DNA of 64,000 bases, taken from Burkholderia sp. HI2500 (GTDB lineage: Bacteria; Pseudomonadota; Gammaproteobacteria; Burkholderiales; Burkholderiaceae). Under the pieces are notes generated by a model, which saw nothing but the letters and a program-made list of their open reading frames with translations, had not been told where the DNA came from and did not search any database. Of this stretch, positions 35,119 to 44,360 are shown piece by piece. A program made the position numbers and the translations under genes. Every line of letters starts with the position of its first letter. The first letter of the stretch is position 1. The DNA lies in the NCBI RefSeq assembly GCF_002223055.1, contig NZ_NKFL01000006.1, forward strand, positions 496,001-560,000, read 5' to 3'.

Positions 35119-37329
35119 TCAAGCCTTCGCGCTATCCGCCGAATCGAACGGCAGCACGTAATGCCGCTTGCCCGTCGCCGCGAAGATCGCGTTCGCGACC
35201 GCCGGCCCGATCGGCGCGACGCCCGGCTCGCCGACCCCGGTCGGCGCTTCGGCCGACGGCACGATATGCACCTCGACCTTCGGCATTTCGGCCATCCGCA
35301 GCACGTGGTAGCCGTCGAAGTTGCGCTGCTCGACCTGGCCGTCCTTCAGCGTGATCGCGCTGTGCATCGCCGCGCCGAGCCCGAAGCCGATGCCGCCCTC
35401 CATCTGCGCGGCGACGATGTCGGGATTGATCGCGATCCCGCAATCGACCGCGCACACCACGCGCTCGACCTTCACCTTGCCGTCCGCGTCGACCGACACC
35501 TCGGCCACCTGCGCGACATAGCTCTTGAACGCCTCGGCGACCGCGATCCCGCGCCCGCGCCCCTTCGGCAGCGGCTTGGCCGGATCCCAGCCGGCCTTTT
35601 GCGCGGCCAGGTCCAGCACCGCGCGCATGCGCGGCTCCTTCGCGAGCAGGTCGCGGCGAAACGCGTACGGATCCTTGCCCGCCGTGTGCGCGGCTTCGTC
35701 GATGAACGCCTCGACAGCGTACGCCGTGTGCGAGCTGCCGACCACGCGCCACCACAGCACGGGCAGGCCGACCTTGGTGGTGGTGAGTTCGACCGACACG
35801 TTCGGCACCGCGTACGGCAGGTTCGCCGCGCCCTCGACCGAGGTGGCGTCGACGCCGTTCTTCACCATGAACGCCTCGAACGGCGTGCCGGCGAGGATCG
35901 ACTGGCCGACGATCCGGTGGCGCCAGCCGACCAGCTTGCCGTCCGCGGTCAGCCCCGCGTCGAGCTTGTGGAAGTACATCGGCCGGTAGAAGCCGCCCTG
36001 GATATCGTCCTCGCGCGTCCACTGCAGCTTGACGGGCTTGCCGTCCGCGCCGAGCGCCTTCGCGATCGACACGGCCTCGACCACGTAGTCCGACCACGCG
36101 TTCGCGCGCCGGCCGAAGCTGCCGCCCGCGTACAGCGTGTGGATCTGCACCTGCTCGGGCTTCAGGCCGGCCGTCCGGGCCGCGTTGGCCTGGTCGACGG
36201 TCTGGAACTGGTCGCCGGCCCAGATCTCGCAGCTGTTCGCCGTCAGCTTGACGACCGCGTCGAGCGGCTCCATCGGCGCGTGCGCGAGATACGGGAATTC
36301 GTACGTGGCGCTGATCTTGCGCGCCGCGCCCGTGATCGCCGCATCGGCATCGCCGTCCTTGCGCGCCGACGTGCCCGGCTTGTCGGCGAGCTGCCGGTAT
36401 TCGCGCATGATCTCGTCCGAGCCGCGCTTTTCGGCGTTCGTTTCGTCCCATTCGATCTTCAGCGCGTCGCGGCCCTGTTTTGCGGCCCAGAAGCCGGTGC
36501 CGACGACGGCGACGCCGCCCGGCACCTGCACGACCGACACGACGCCCGGCACGGCCTTGGCCGCCGTCGCGTCGAACGACTTCACCTTCGCGCCGAAGCG
36601 GGGCGGGCGCTGCAGCAGCGCGACGCGCATGCCGGGGACGGTCGTGTCGAGCGTGAAATGCGCGGTGCCGTTCGATTTGGCCGACGCGTCGACGCGCGGA
36701 ATGGGGTGACCGATCAGCTTGAAATCGGCCGGCTGCTTCAGCGTGACCTTGTCCGGCACCGGCAGCTTCGCCGCATCGGCGACGAGCGTGCCGTACGCGG
36801 CCGTCTTGCCGCTCTTCGCATGCGTGACGACGCCATTGGCGGTCGTCAGCTCGCTCGCCGGCACCTTCCAGCGGGCCGCCGCGGCCGATACCAGCATCGC
36901 GCGGGCCTTGCCGCCGGCTTCGCGCAGCTGCTGCCACGAGTTCGACATGGCCGAGCTGCCGCCCGTCCCCTGCATCGTGCCGAACGCGAGGTTCGCGTAG
37001 CGTTTCGCATCGGCGGGGGCGCTTTCGACGCGCACGTGCGACCAGTCGGCGTCGAGCTCCTCGGCGACGATCGTCGCGATGCCCGTATACGCGCCCTGGC
37101 CCATTTCGACGTGCTTCGCGATGACCGTGACGGTGCCGTCGGGCGTGATGCGCAGGAACGCATTCGGCGCAAAACCGGCGGCGGGCGCGGTCGCGGCGAG
37201 CGCGCGGCGGCCGAAGCCGCTGAAGTCGAAGCCGATGGTCAGGCTGACGGCGGCCGCGGCGCCCGCGGCCTTCAGGAACGTGCGGCGCGACGGACGCACC
37301 GACCCGGTGTTGTCGAGTTCGATCGTCAT
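35119..37329 (-). CDS. iorB: Molybdopterin-binding aldehyde/isoquinoline oxidoreductase, large subunit
   Basis: This is the catalytic subunit of an IorAB-type molybdenum hydroxylase. The 736-residue protein starts at ATG 37329 with a twin-arginine signal ([10 protein letters not shown], Arg15-Arg16), so it is exported folded to the periplasm. It has the xanthine-dehydrogenase family architecture with [28 protein letters not shown] and a C-terminal [18 protein letters not shown], where the Glu contacts the molybdenum. It is partnered by the 2Fe-2S protein encoded directly upstream (3-bp spacing). No c-type cytochrome subunit is adjacent, although related enzymes often have one. The substrate is an aldehyde or N-heterocycle, not determined. 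Confidence 0.93.
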   Translation of the reverse strand: MTIELDNTGSVRPSRRTFLKAAGAAAAVSLTIGFDFSGFGRRALAATAPAAGFAPNAFLRITPDGTVTVIAKHVEMGQGAYTGIATIVAEELDADWSHVRVESAPADAKRYANLAFGTMQGTGGSSAMSNSWQQLREAGGKARAMLVSAAAARWKVPASELTTANGVVTHAKSGKTAAYGTLVADAAKLPVPDKVTLKQPADFKLIGHPIPRVDASAKSNGTAHFTLDTTVPGMRVALLQRPPRFGAKVKSFDATAAKAVPGVVSVVQVPGGVAVVGTGFWAAKQGRDALKIEWDETNAEKRGSDEIMREYRQLADKPGTSARKDGDADAAITGAARKISATYEFPYLAHAPMEPLDAVVKLTANSCEIWAGDQFQTVDQANAARTAGLKPEQVQIHTLYAGGSFGRRANAWSDYVVEAVSIAKALGADGKPVKLQWTREDDIQGGFYRPMYFHKLDAGLTADGKLVGWRHRIVGQSILAGTPFEAFMVKNGVDATSVEGAANLPYAVPNVSVELTTTKVGLPVLWWRVVGSSHTAYAVEAFIDEAAHTAGKDPYAFRRDLLAKEPRMRAVLDLAAQKAGWDPAKPLPKGRGRGIAVAEAFKSYVAQVAEVSVDADGKVKVERVVCAVDCGIAINPDIVAAQMEGGIGFGLGAAMHSAITLKDGQVEQRNFDGYHVLRMAEMPKVEVHIVPSAEAPTGVGEPGVAPIGPAVANAIFAATGKRHYVLPFDSADSAKA

Positions 37330-37331
37330 GG

Positions 37332-37793
37332 TCAGGCTCCCAGCGTCGCGGCCGCGTCGTGGATCGCCGCCCGGATGCGGGCGTAGGTCGCACAGCGGCA
37401 CAGGTTGCCGTTCATCGCGGCGTCGATGTCCGCGTCGGTCGGCTTCGGGTTCTGTTCGAGCAGCGCGGTGGCCGACATGATCTGGCCGGACTGGCAGTAG
37501 CCGCACTGCGGCACCTGCAGCTTGACCCAGGCGGCCTGCACGGCCTGCGCGGGCTTGCTCTGCAGGCCTTCGATCGTCGTGACGTGCTTGCCCGCGATGC
37601 CGGCGAGCGGCAGCACGCACGAGCGGACGGCCTGGCCTTCGAGATGCACGGTGCACGCGCCGCACTGCGCCATGCCGCAGCCGAACTTCGTGCCGGTCAG
37701 TCCCGCGTGTTCGCGAATCGCCCAGAGGACGGGCATCGACGGATCGGCGTCGAGCGTGACGTTCTTGCCGTTCAGGACAAAGGAGGTAGGCAT
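37332..37793 (-). CDS. iorA: 2Fe-2S subunit of the molybdenum hydroxylase
   Basis: The 153-residue ferredoxin-like protein carries both Fe-S clusters of the complex: the plant-type cluster in [17 protein letters not shown] plus a later Cys, and the second cluster in [10 protein letters not shown] and [10 protein letters not shown]. It transfers electrons from the molybdenum centre of the large subunit. It has no signal and is presumably co-exported with the twin-arginine partner. ATG 37793 is the first gene of the operon; the divergent AraC regulator about 500 bp away is a likely controller. Confidence 0.95.
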   Translation of the reverse strand: MPTSFVLNGKNVTLDADPSMPVLWAIREHAGLTGTKFGCGMAQCGACTVHLEGQAVRSCVLPLAGIAGKHVTTIEGLQSKPAQAVQAAWVKLQVPQCGYCQSGQIMSATALLEQNPKPTDADIDAAMNGNLCRCATYARIRAAIHDAAATLGA

Positions 37794-37835
37794 TGTGATT
37801 GTCTCCGTGGGGAAAACCCGGCATGCGCCCGGTTA

Positions 37836-38153
37836 CAGGGTCTGCTCACGCTCATAGCGGGCTTGCGCTGGCCCCAGAAGGGCCGAGCGCAAGGAATGCG
37901 ACGCAGCGAATACTCGACGTATTCGCAAGGAGCATGACGCCGCGATCGGCCCTTCTGGGGGCCAGCCCCACGAATGAATTTATCCAAAACAGGGGAACGT
38001 GCGTTGCCGGCCGTATTGCGGCGTCGATCGTCGCTTGTCCCCCAAGGGGACTTCCTTCGGGGCGTTTGGCTCGGCCAAACGGCGCTCCTCACTCCTTGCA
38101 CTACGACCGGCAACGCACGTTCGCAAGCCCGCTATGAGCGTGAGCAGGCCCTG
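37836..38153. repeat. Nested inverted-repeat element, 318 bp
   Basis: Arms at 37836-37867 and 38122-38153 (32 bp, one mismatch) enclose two further pairs: 37868-37885 with 37947-37965 (CTGGCCCCAGAAGGGCCG type), and 37996-38014 with 38103-38121 (ACGTGCGTTGCCGG type). The centres contain GCGAATAC-TCGAC-GTATTCGC at 37906-37926 and GTTTGGC-TCG-GCCAAAC near 38065-38081. As RNA or single-stranded DNA it would fold into a branched structure. It carries no transposase. The outer arms read towards both neighbouring genes. It is probably a non-autonomous repeat unit or a remnant mobile element of Burkholderia. Confidence 0.8.
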
Positions 38154-38186
38154 AGTGTGCGCGAGCGGCCGGTTTTTGCGTCTACC

Positions 38187-38220
38187 CAATCCTGCAAATT
38201 TATTGAACAATCCTGCAAAT
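38187..38220. promoter_or_regulatory. Two 13-bp direct repeats, likely AraC-type operator
   Basis: CAATCCTGCAAAT occurs at 38187-38199 and again at 38208-38220, with starts 21 bp apart (two helical turns). This is the usual spacing of tandem AraC half-sites. They lie about 70 bp upstream of the AraC gene start region and about 400 bp from iorA, so autoregulation or control of the divergent operon is plausible. Confidence 0.65.
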
Positions 38221-38286
38221 CCCCGGCAGGCGGCGGGCGGTTTCGCTATGCTCCCGCGACATGAGGAAATTGATCGAGGAAGCGTC

Positions 38287-39209
38287 ATGGACATGACCGA
38301 TATCGTGCGTCGCGCGCATCCGGGCAGCGCGAGCTGGCGACGCTGATCAGCCGCTTCGCGCCCGCGGACGGCTCGCATTCAACGGCCGTGCCGGGTTTGA
38401 TGCTGCACCGGCACACGCGGCCGGTCGATCTCGGCTGCGGCGTGTCGCGGGCCGCGCTCGTGATCGCCGCGCAGGGCTCGAAGCGCGTGATCGTGGCCGG
38501 CCAGGCTTACGAGTACGACGCGCAGAATTGCCTGATTACCTCCATCGACTTGCCGATCCTGTCGCGCGTGACGTCCGCGTCACCGGACGCGCCGTACCTG
38601 TGCCTGTCGCTGACGCTCGATCCGCAGCGCATCGTCGAGCTCGCGGCCGAGATGCGGCTGCCCGAACCCGATGCGGGCCCCGAAGGCGAGGGGATCGCGC
38701 TCGCCGAGCTGACGCCGCCGCTGCTCGATGCCGCGCTGCGGCTGATGCGGCTGCTCGATACGCCGGCCGACATTGCGGTCGTCGCGCCGCTGATCGAAAA
38801 GGAACTGCTGTACCGGCTGATGACGAGCGGGCAGGGCACGCGGCTGCGGCACATGGCGATCGCGGGCAGCCAGACGCACCGGATCGCCCGCGCGATCGAA
38901 TGGATCCGCGATCACTTCGCGGAGCCGATGCGCGTCGAGTCGCTCGCGCAGGCGGTCAACATGAGCGTGTCGTCGCTGCACCATCATTTCAAGCACGTGA
39001 CGACGCTGAGCCCGCTGCAGTACCAGAAGCAGTTACGGTTGCACGAGGCGCGACGGCTGCTGCTGCGGCAGGGCGGCGACGTCGGGTCGGTGGCCGCCGT
39101 CGTCGGCTACGAAAGCGCGTCGCAGTTCAGCCGCGAATACAGCCGGCTGTTCGGCGCGCCGCCGATGCGCGACGTCGTGCAGTTGCGCAGGAAGGAACTG
39201 CTCGGCTGA
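38287..39209 (+). pseudogene. AraC-family regulator with an N-terminal frameshift
   Basis: From about 38331 the frame reads ELATLISRFAPADGSHSTAVPGL and continues through an AraC N-terminal domain into a C-terminal HTH pair (RVESLAQAVNMSVSSLHHHFK, VGSVAAVVGYESASQFSREY) to the stop at 39209. The natural-looking start MDMTDIVRRAHPG at ATG 38287 is in a different frame and stops at 38343. Adding one G at about 38324 (CCGGG to CCGGGG) would join them into the usual family N-terminus, giving PGQRELATL. Translation could instead begin at GTG 38388, losing about 33 residues but keeping both domains. So it may still be functional, be a sequencing error, or be a recent mutant. Confidence 0.8.
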
Positions 39210-39253
39210 CGGCCGATTGCTGAAAGCCGGCGCGCCGTCGATCGCCGCACCGG

Positions 39254-41905
39254 TCACCTGGCGACCACCGTCGTCTGCAGGAAGGCCGGCGCGATCCGCC
39301 AGTCCGGCACGTAATGCGCGGGCCACGCGCCGGGCGTATCGACCGCGTTGAAATACACCACGGCCTTCAGCAGCGGATAGCGCCACAGCGACCGCTGGAA
39401 TTCGTCGAGGGCCGCGCGCTTGCGCGCATTCGACCCATCGACGCCGAGTTCCGTGACCATCACCGGCAGCCCGTAGTCGGCCACCCGCTCGTACTTGGTC
39501 CGCAGGACGCTCGCGGCGGACGCATGGCCGCCGGCCGGCCAGATCGCGCAGCGTGGGCAGTCGAACACGGACAGGCCGATGTCGTCCACATAGCCGCGGC
39601 CCGGGAAATAGTCGTCGAGGTTCCGGTTGCCGGCCGGCGACCACACGAAGCGGATCTGGTCGGTCATCGCGCGGCAGGCGGTCACGACCCGCCGGTACGC
39701 CTGCACGTAGGCCGATGCATCGCCGATGGCCCACGGATAGCGCCCGGTGTCGGCCTCCATCTCGTGGCCCCAGCGCACGAACACGGGGCTTTTCAGCGCG
39801 GCGAGCGCCGAGCAGGTGGTCGCGATCCGCGCGTCGTAGCGCCCGTGCGCGATATCGTCGAGCAGCGCGCCTGGCCGCGTGTCGCCGGCCGCCCAGGGCT
39901 CGACGGTCAGCATCAGCGAGCGGTTGCGCGCCTGCGCGTTTCGGTACGCATCGTCGATTTCCGCGCGGATGTCGGGCGCGTTCCACGACACGAACACATG
40001 GTCGAACGCGAGATTCCGCTCACCCGCGAGCGTGTTGTCGGGATCGTAGGCGCCGAGTTCGGGCTGCTTCACCGGTTCGCCCGGCACGGGCGCGACCACG
40101 GCCGGCAATCCCGAGCGCCACATCATCGCCTGCCAGCCTTTCGGCGCGCGCAGCCCGATGCCCGACAGCAGTATCGCGAGCGCGAACACGAACAGCGCGT
40201 TGCGCACCGGCAGGCGGCTGAAGAACATCTGCCTGAACGCCGACCACTGGAGCCCTTGCTCCCGGCCGTGATTCACCGTGACGACGGCCGCGATCACCAG
40301 ATACAGGATGCTCGTCAGCGTCGAGAACAGGTAGAAACCGGCGGCGTTGCGCGGATCCTCGACCGTGACGACGGGCAGGCTGCAGAACAGCGAGATCAGC
40401 AGATACGGGGCGACCACCCGCAGCGGCGCGTCCTGTTCGATCGCGCCGCCCTTCGGCGTGACCTTGAACGGAAATTCCTTGCCGCGCACGCAGTCGAACA
40501 CCGCCGACACGCAGCCGAGCACGACCCACGGCCAGCGTGCGAACACGAACGACAGCCCTTCCCACGACAGCAGTTTCGTATTCAGCGGGCGGCACGACTG
40601 GGTCGAATGCGTGGCCCAGGTCACGACGCACAGCAGCAGCACGGCCAGCGGCAGCGCGTAGGTGAGGTACGTGAGGTAGTCGACGTGCGCCCACACGCGG
40701 CCCGTGAGCAGCGCGACGACCGGAATCACGACGCCGCCGGCCATCGCGAGCGCGCACAGCGGGTACCACAGCTGGCAGAACAGGAACTGCGCTTTCAGCT
40801 TCAGCGGCAGCCCCATGAAATAGCGGCGCGTGTAGCGCAGCATGATGATCATCACGCTCTTGGACCACTGGAATTCCTGCGTGGCGAGGTCGCCGAACGT
40901 GCGCGGCCCTTCGCCGTTCGCGATTGCGTTCAGCGCATGCATGCCGCGCCAGCCCTTCGAATTGAAGATCATCGTGGTCGAGTGATCCTCCGCGAGCTCG
41001 GGCCCGAGCCCGCCGATCTCGCGCAGCGCGCGGCAGCGCACCGCATAGTGCGAGCCGATGCACAGCGGCGCGAGGCCGCCCGCATAGCCGGCCTGCATCG
41101 TGCCGTGCAGCGGCCCCTCGACGTTCACGCGCCCGCGTGCGCTCCAGCTCACGGCCGCATTGCTGTCGCAGATGCTCGGCGCCGACACGTAGCCGACTGC
41201 CGGATCGACGAACGGCCGCAGCATCTCCTCGAGATAGGTGCGGGTCGGCACGTGATCGGCATCGAGCTGCGACACGAAATCGTAGTGGTCGTAGCCGACC
41301 CTGTCGTAGAAGTACGCGAGATTGCCTTCCTTGCACCTGGTCCGGCGCGGCCAGCTCGTCCGGTGGTACGCGGCGACGCCGCGCCGCGTCGACACGAACA
41401 CGCCGTGGTCGCGGCACCAGTCGAGCGTCTCGGGCGACGGGTCCTCATCGGCGAGCCACGTATCGTGCGGGTAGGTCTGGTCGAGCATCGCGAGCAGCGT
41501 CGTGCGGACGATGTCGAACGGCTCGGACGGCGCCTTGGTGACGACCATCGCGACGCGCCAGTCGCGCGGCACCGACAGCGCGGGGTTCGGCACGACCGCC
41601 GAGCGGATGATGAAGATGAAGTAGCCGGGAATGAAGGTGGTCCAGAACAGCACGAAGCAGTTGACGCCGAAGCGGAAGGCGTCGACGTAGTGCTCGTCGC
41701 GCAACCACCAGCGCCAGAAGATGCCCAGCGCGACGAACCAGCCCAGCGCGAGGAGGTGGAAGACGATACGGGTCCCGCTGTCCATCAACGGGACGACGAG
41801 CGGAACGTCCGCGTTCATCGATGCGGCGCGATCCGCTTCGGAGGAGGGGGTGTCGGCGGTATCCGGCGCAGGGCCGCCCGCGAGCGACGCAACCAGCTTC
41901 TTCAT
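39254..41905 (-). CDS. Membrane glycosyltransferase (GT2) fused to a GH26-like domain
   Basis: The 883-residue protein begins at ATG 41905 after a GGGAGAG site. Two N-terminal membrane segments (about 45-105) lead to a cellulose-synthase-type GT2 domain with DED (153-155), DAD (215-217), ED (306-307) and QEFQW (343-347, a variant of QxxRW). Several membrane helices follow, then after about residue 575 an extracellular-type domain with RWGHEME (Glu715) and VTELGV (Glu819), the acid/base and nucleophile pattern of GH26 mannanase-like hydrolases. I infer a processive synthase with its own trimming or release hydrolase. The preceding three genes supply UDP-xylose, UDP-galactose and UDP-glucuronate. 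The polymer itself is unknown. Confidence 0.88.
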   Translation of the reverse strand: MKKLVASLAGGPAPDTADTPSSEADRAASMNADVPLVVPLMDSGTRIVFHLLALGWFVALGIFWRWWLRDEHYVDAFRFGVNCFVLFWTTFIPGYFIFIIRSAVVPNPALSVPRDWRVAMVVTKAPSEPFDIVRTTLLAMLDQTYPHDTWLADEDPSPETLDWCRDHGVFVSTRRGVAAYHRTSWPRRTRCKEGNLAYFYDRVGYDHYDFVSQLDADHVPTRTYLEEMLRPFVDPAVGYVSAPSICDSNAAVSWSARGRVNVEGPLHGTMQAGYAGGLAPLCIGSHYAVRCRALREIGGLGPELAEDHSTTMIFNSKGWRGMHALNAIANGEGPRTFGDLATQEFQWSKSVMIIMLRYTRRYFMGLPLKLKAQFLFCQLWYPLCALAMAGGVVIPVVALLTGRVWAHVDYLTYLTYALPLAVLLLCVVTWATHSTQSCRPLNTKLLSWEGLSFVFARWPWVVLGCVSAVFDCVRGKEFPFKVTPKGGAIEQDAPLRVVAPYLLISLFCSLPVVTVEDPRNAAGFYLFSTLTSILYLVIAAVVTVNHGREQGLQWSAFRQMFFSRLPVRNALFVFALAILLSGIGLRAPKGWQAMMWRSGLPAVVAPVPGEPVKQPELGAYDPDNTLAGERNLAFDHVFVSWNAPDIRAEIDDAYRNAQARNRSLMLTVEPWAAGDTRPGALLDDIAHGRYDARIATTCSALAALKSPVFVRWGHEMEADTGRYPWAIGDASAYVQAYRRVVTACRAMTDQIRFVWSPAGNRNLDDYFPGRGYVDDIGLSVFDCPRCAIWPAGGHASAASVLRTKYERVADYGLPVMVTELGVDGSNARKRAALDEFQRSLWRYPLLKAVVYFNAVDTPGAWPAHYVPDWRIAPAFLQTTVVAR

Positions 41906-41931
41906 GGTGCTCTCCCGTCAAGGTCAGATCA

Positions 41932-43335
41932 TCAGTCTTGAAGCAGGCCGCGTGGCAGCCGGGTGTCCTCGCTGGCAGGCGGTTGTTCCGGTGCCGGGTC
42001 GGCCGGCGTGCGTTCGCCGCACGCGCGGCCCACGCGCTCGTAGCGGCGAAAGCCGCTGTCGACGGCGAGCCGTTCGCTGAACAGGTTGCGCATGTCGAGC
42101 ATCACGGGATCGGCCATGTGATCCGCGAGGTCGGCGAGATCGAGTGCCTCGAACGCTTTCCATTCGGTCATCACGACGACGGCGTCCGCGCTGCGCACCG
42201 CGTCGATCGCGGAGCCCTCCATGAAGACCTGCGGCAGCAGCCGCGACGCTTCGTGCGGACGCGCCGGGTCGTACGCGCGGATATGCGCGCCCGCGCCGAC
42301 GAGCAGCTGGATCACGTCGATGCTCGGGCTTTCGCGCACGTCGTCGGTCTGGCCTTTGAACGTGAGGCCGAGCACCGCGATGCGCTTGTCCTTGATCGAG
42401 CCGCCGCAGGCTTTTTCGATGCGGCGCAGGATCTGCTCCTTGCGCAGCGCGTTCGATTCGATCGCCGCGCTGACGATGCGCAGCGGCACCGCATGCTCGG
42501 AAGCCGTCGCCTTCAGCGCACGCGTGTCCTTCGGGAAGCACGAGCCGCCCCAGCCGGGGCCGGCCTTCAGGAACGACGCGCCGATGCGGCGGTCGAGGCC
42601 CATTCCGTTCGCGACCAGTTCGACATCGGCGCCGACGGCTTCGCACAGGTCCGAGATCTCGTTGATGTAGCTGATCTTCACCGCGAGGAACGCATTCGCC
42701 GCGTACTTCACGAGTTCGGCCGTTTCGATCTCGGTCGCGAGCACGAGATGGCCCATCGCTTCCAGCGGCGCATAGATGGCCTTCATGATCTCGATCGCAC
42801 GCGGATGCTCGGCGCCGAACACGACGCGGTCCGGGTGCATGAAATCGTCGATCGCCGAGCCTTCGCGCAGGAACTCCGGATTCGATGCGATCGCCGCGTC
42901 GATGCCGTCCGGCGCGCAGCGCTCGACGATCTGCTTGACGATCCGGTTGGTGCCGACCGGCACCGTCGACTTCGTGACGACGACCGCGAAGCCGGTCAGG
43001 TTCGACGCGATCTCGCGCGCGGCCGCCTCGACGTACCGCAGATCCGCCTGGTCGGTGCCCGGCAGCGTCGGCGTGCCGACCGCGATGAATACCGCGTCGC
43101 GATCGCGCACGCTCGCCGCGAGGTCGCTGCTGAAGCGCAGCGTGCCGCGTTCGACGTTGCGGGCGACGACGGCGTCGAGGCCCGGTTCGTAGATCGGCAT
43201 GCAGCCTTCGTTCAGCGCGTCGATCTTGCCGCGATTGTTGTCGATGCAGACGACGTCATGCCCGAGATCCGCAAAGCACGCGCCGCTGACCAGCCCGACG
43301 TAGCCCGTGCCGACGATGGCGATCCGTACCTTCAT
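41932..43335 (-). CDS. ugd: UDP-glucose 6-dehydrogenase
   Basis: It oxidises UDP-glucose to UDP-glucuronate with two NAD+. The 467-residue protein has the Rossmann start MKVRIAIVGTGYVGLVSGAC, the catalytic cysteine Cys266 in GGSCFPKDT, and the C-terminal domain with LGLTFKGQTDDVRESPS. The start ATG 43335 has an AGGGGAA site. It lies 26 bp upstream of the glycosyltransferase and 35 bp after galE. Its product can be used directly or decarboxylated to UDP-xylose by the first enzyme of the operon. The C-terminal tail (PEQPPASEDTRL) is longer than usual and non-conserved. Confidence 0.96.
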   Translation of the reverse strand: MKVRIAIVGTGYVGLVSGACFADLGHDVVCIDNNRGKIDALNEGCMPIYEPGLDAVVARNVERGTLRFSSDLAASVRDRDAVFIAVGTPTLPGTDQADLRYVEAAAREIASNLTGFAVVVTKSTVPVGTNRIVKQIVERCAPDGIDAAIASNPEFLREGSAIDDFMHPDRVVFGAEHPRAIEIMKAIYAPLEAMGHLVLATEIETAELVKYAANAFLAVKISYINEISDLCEAVGADVELVANGMGLDRRIGASFLKAGPGWGGSCFPKDTRALKATASEHAVPLRIVSAAIESNALRKEQILRRIEKACGGSIKDKRIAVLGLTFKGQTDDVRESPSIDVIQLLVGAGAHIRAYDPARPHEASRLLPQVFMEGSAIDAVRSADAVVVMTEWKAFEALDLADLADHMADPVMLDMRNLFSERLAVDSGFRRYERVGRACGERTPADPAPEQPPASEDTRLPRGLLQD

Positions 43336-43370
43336 GGTGATTCCCCTGCGTGGCGTTCAAGGAAACTTGC

Positions 43371-44360
43371 TCAATTGCCGGATTCGAATTGCAGTGCTTT
43401 CTGAAACCACGCCGCGGCGTGTTCGACCATCGGTTCGATCGCGGTGAAACGCGGCCGCCAGCCGAGCACGAGTGCGGCCTTCGTGGCGTCGGCGTACAAC
43501 TCGGGCGGGTCGCCCGGGCGGCGCGCGGCCGTTACCGTCGGCACGCGGCGGCCCGTCACGGCTTCGACGGCGCGCAGTGCGTCGAGCACCGACGTTCCTT
43601 TGCCGGTGCCGAGATTCAGTGCGACGCTGTGGCCGCCGCCGCACAGATAGGCAGTTGCTTTCAGGTGCGCGTCGGCGAGGTCGCTCACATGCACGTAGTC
43701 GCGAATCGCCGAGCCGTCGGGCGTCGGGTAGTCGGTGCCCATCACCTGGAACGCCCGGCCGGTGCCGAGTGCCGCGCGGATCGCGAGCGGCAGCGCGTGC
43801 GTTTCCGGTTCGTGGCATTCGCCGATCTCGCCGTCAGGGTCCGCGCCGGCCGCGTTGAAGTAGCGCAGCGCGACCCACTTCAGCCCGTACGCGCGCTCGA
43901 AATCGGCGGCCATCCGTTCCATTGCGTACTTCGTGAAGCCGTACGGATTGATCGGGTGTTGCGGCGTGCGCTCCGAGATCGGCAGCCCGTCCGGAATGCC
44001 GTACGTCGCGCACGACGACGACATCACGATCTTGCCGACGCCGGCCGCGTGCATCGCGCTCAGCAGCGTGCAGGTGCCGGTGACGTTGACCGTGTAATAG
44101 CGGTCGGGCGCGAGCACCGAATCGCCGACGTACGCGAGCGCGGCGAAATGGATCACGACATCGGGCCGATGCGTGGCGAACACCTTCGACAGCGCGTCGC
44201 GGTCGAGAAGGTCGGCCGCGACGAGCGGCCCCCAGCGAACCGCGTCGCGATGGCCGGTCGACAGGTTGTCGTAGGCGACCGGTTCGTGTCCCGCCGCCGC
44301 GAGCGCCTTGCAGGTATGGCTGCCGATGTAGCCCGCTCCGCCTGTCACGAGCACTTTCAT
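43371..44360 (-). CDS. galE: UDP-glucose 4-epimerase
   Basis: It interconverts UDP-glucose and UDP-galactose. The 329-residue short-chain dehydrogenase has the N-terminal NAD site GGAGYIGSH, the catalytic Ser/Tyr/Lys group in SSSCATYG and NPYGFTK, and conserved RYFNAAGADPDGEIGE and SAIRDYVHVSDLA. Start ATG 44360 overlaps the upstream gene by 4 bp (ATGA), indicating coupled translation. It supplies galactose for the operon's polymer. An upstream extension to 44399 is inside the preceding gene. Confidence 0.96.
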   Translation of the reverse strand: MKVLVTGGAGYIGSHTCKALAAAGHEPVAYDNLSTGHRDAVRWGPLVAADLLDRDALSKVFATHRPDVVIHFAALAYVGDSVLAPDRYYTVNVTGTCTLLSAMHAAGVGKIVMSSSCATYGIPDGLPISERTPQHPINPYGFTKYAMERMAADFERAYGLKWVALRYFNAAGADPDGEIGECHEPETHALPLAIRAALGTGRAFQVMGTDYPTPDGSAIRDYVHVSDLADAHLKATAYLCGGGHSVALNLGTGKGTSVLDALRAVEAVTGRRVPTVTAARRPGDPPELYADATKAALVLGWRPRFTAIEPMVEHAAAWFQKALQFESGN

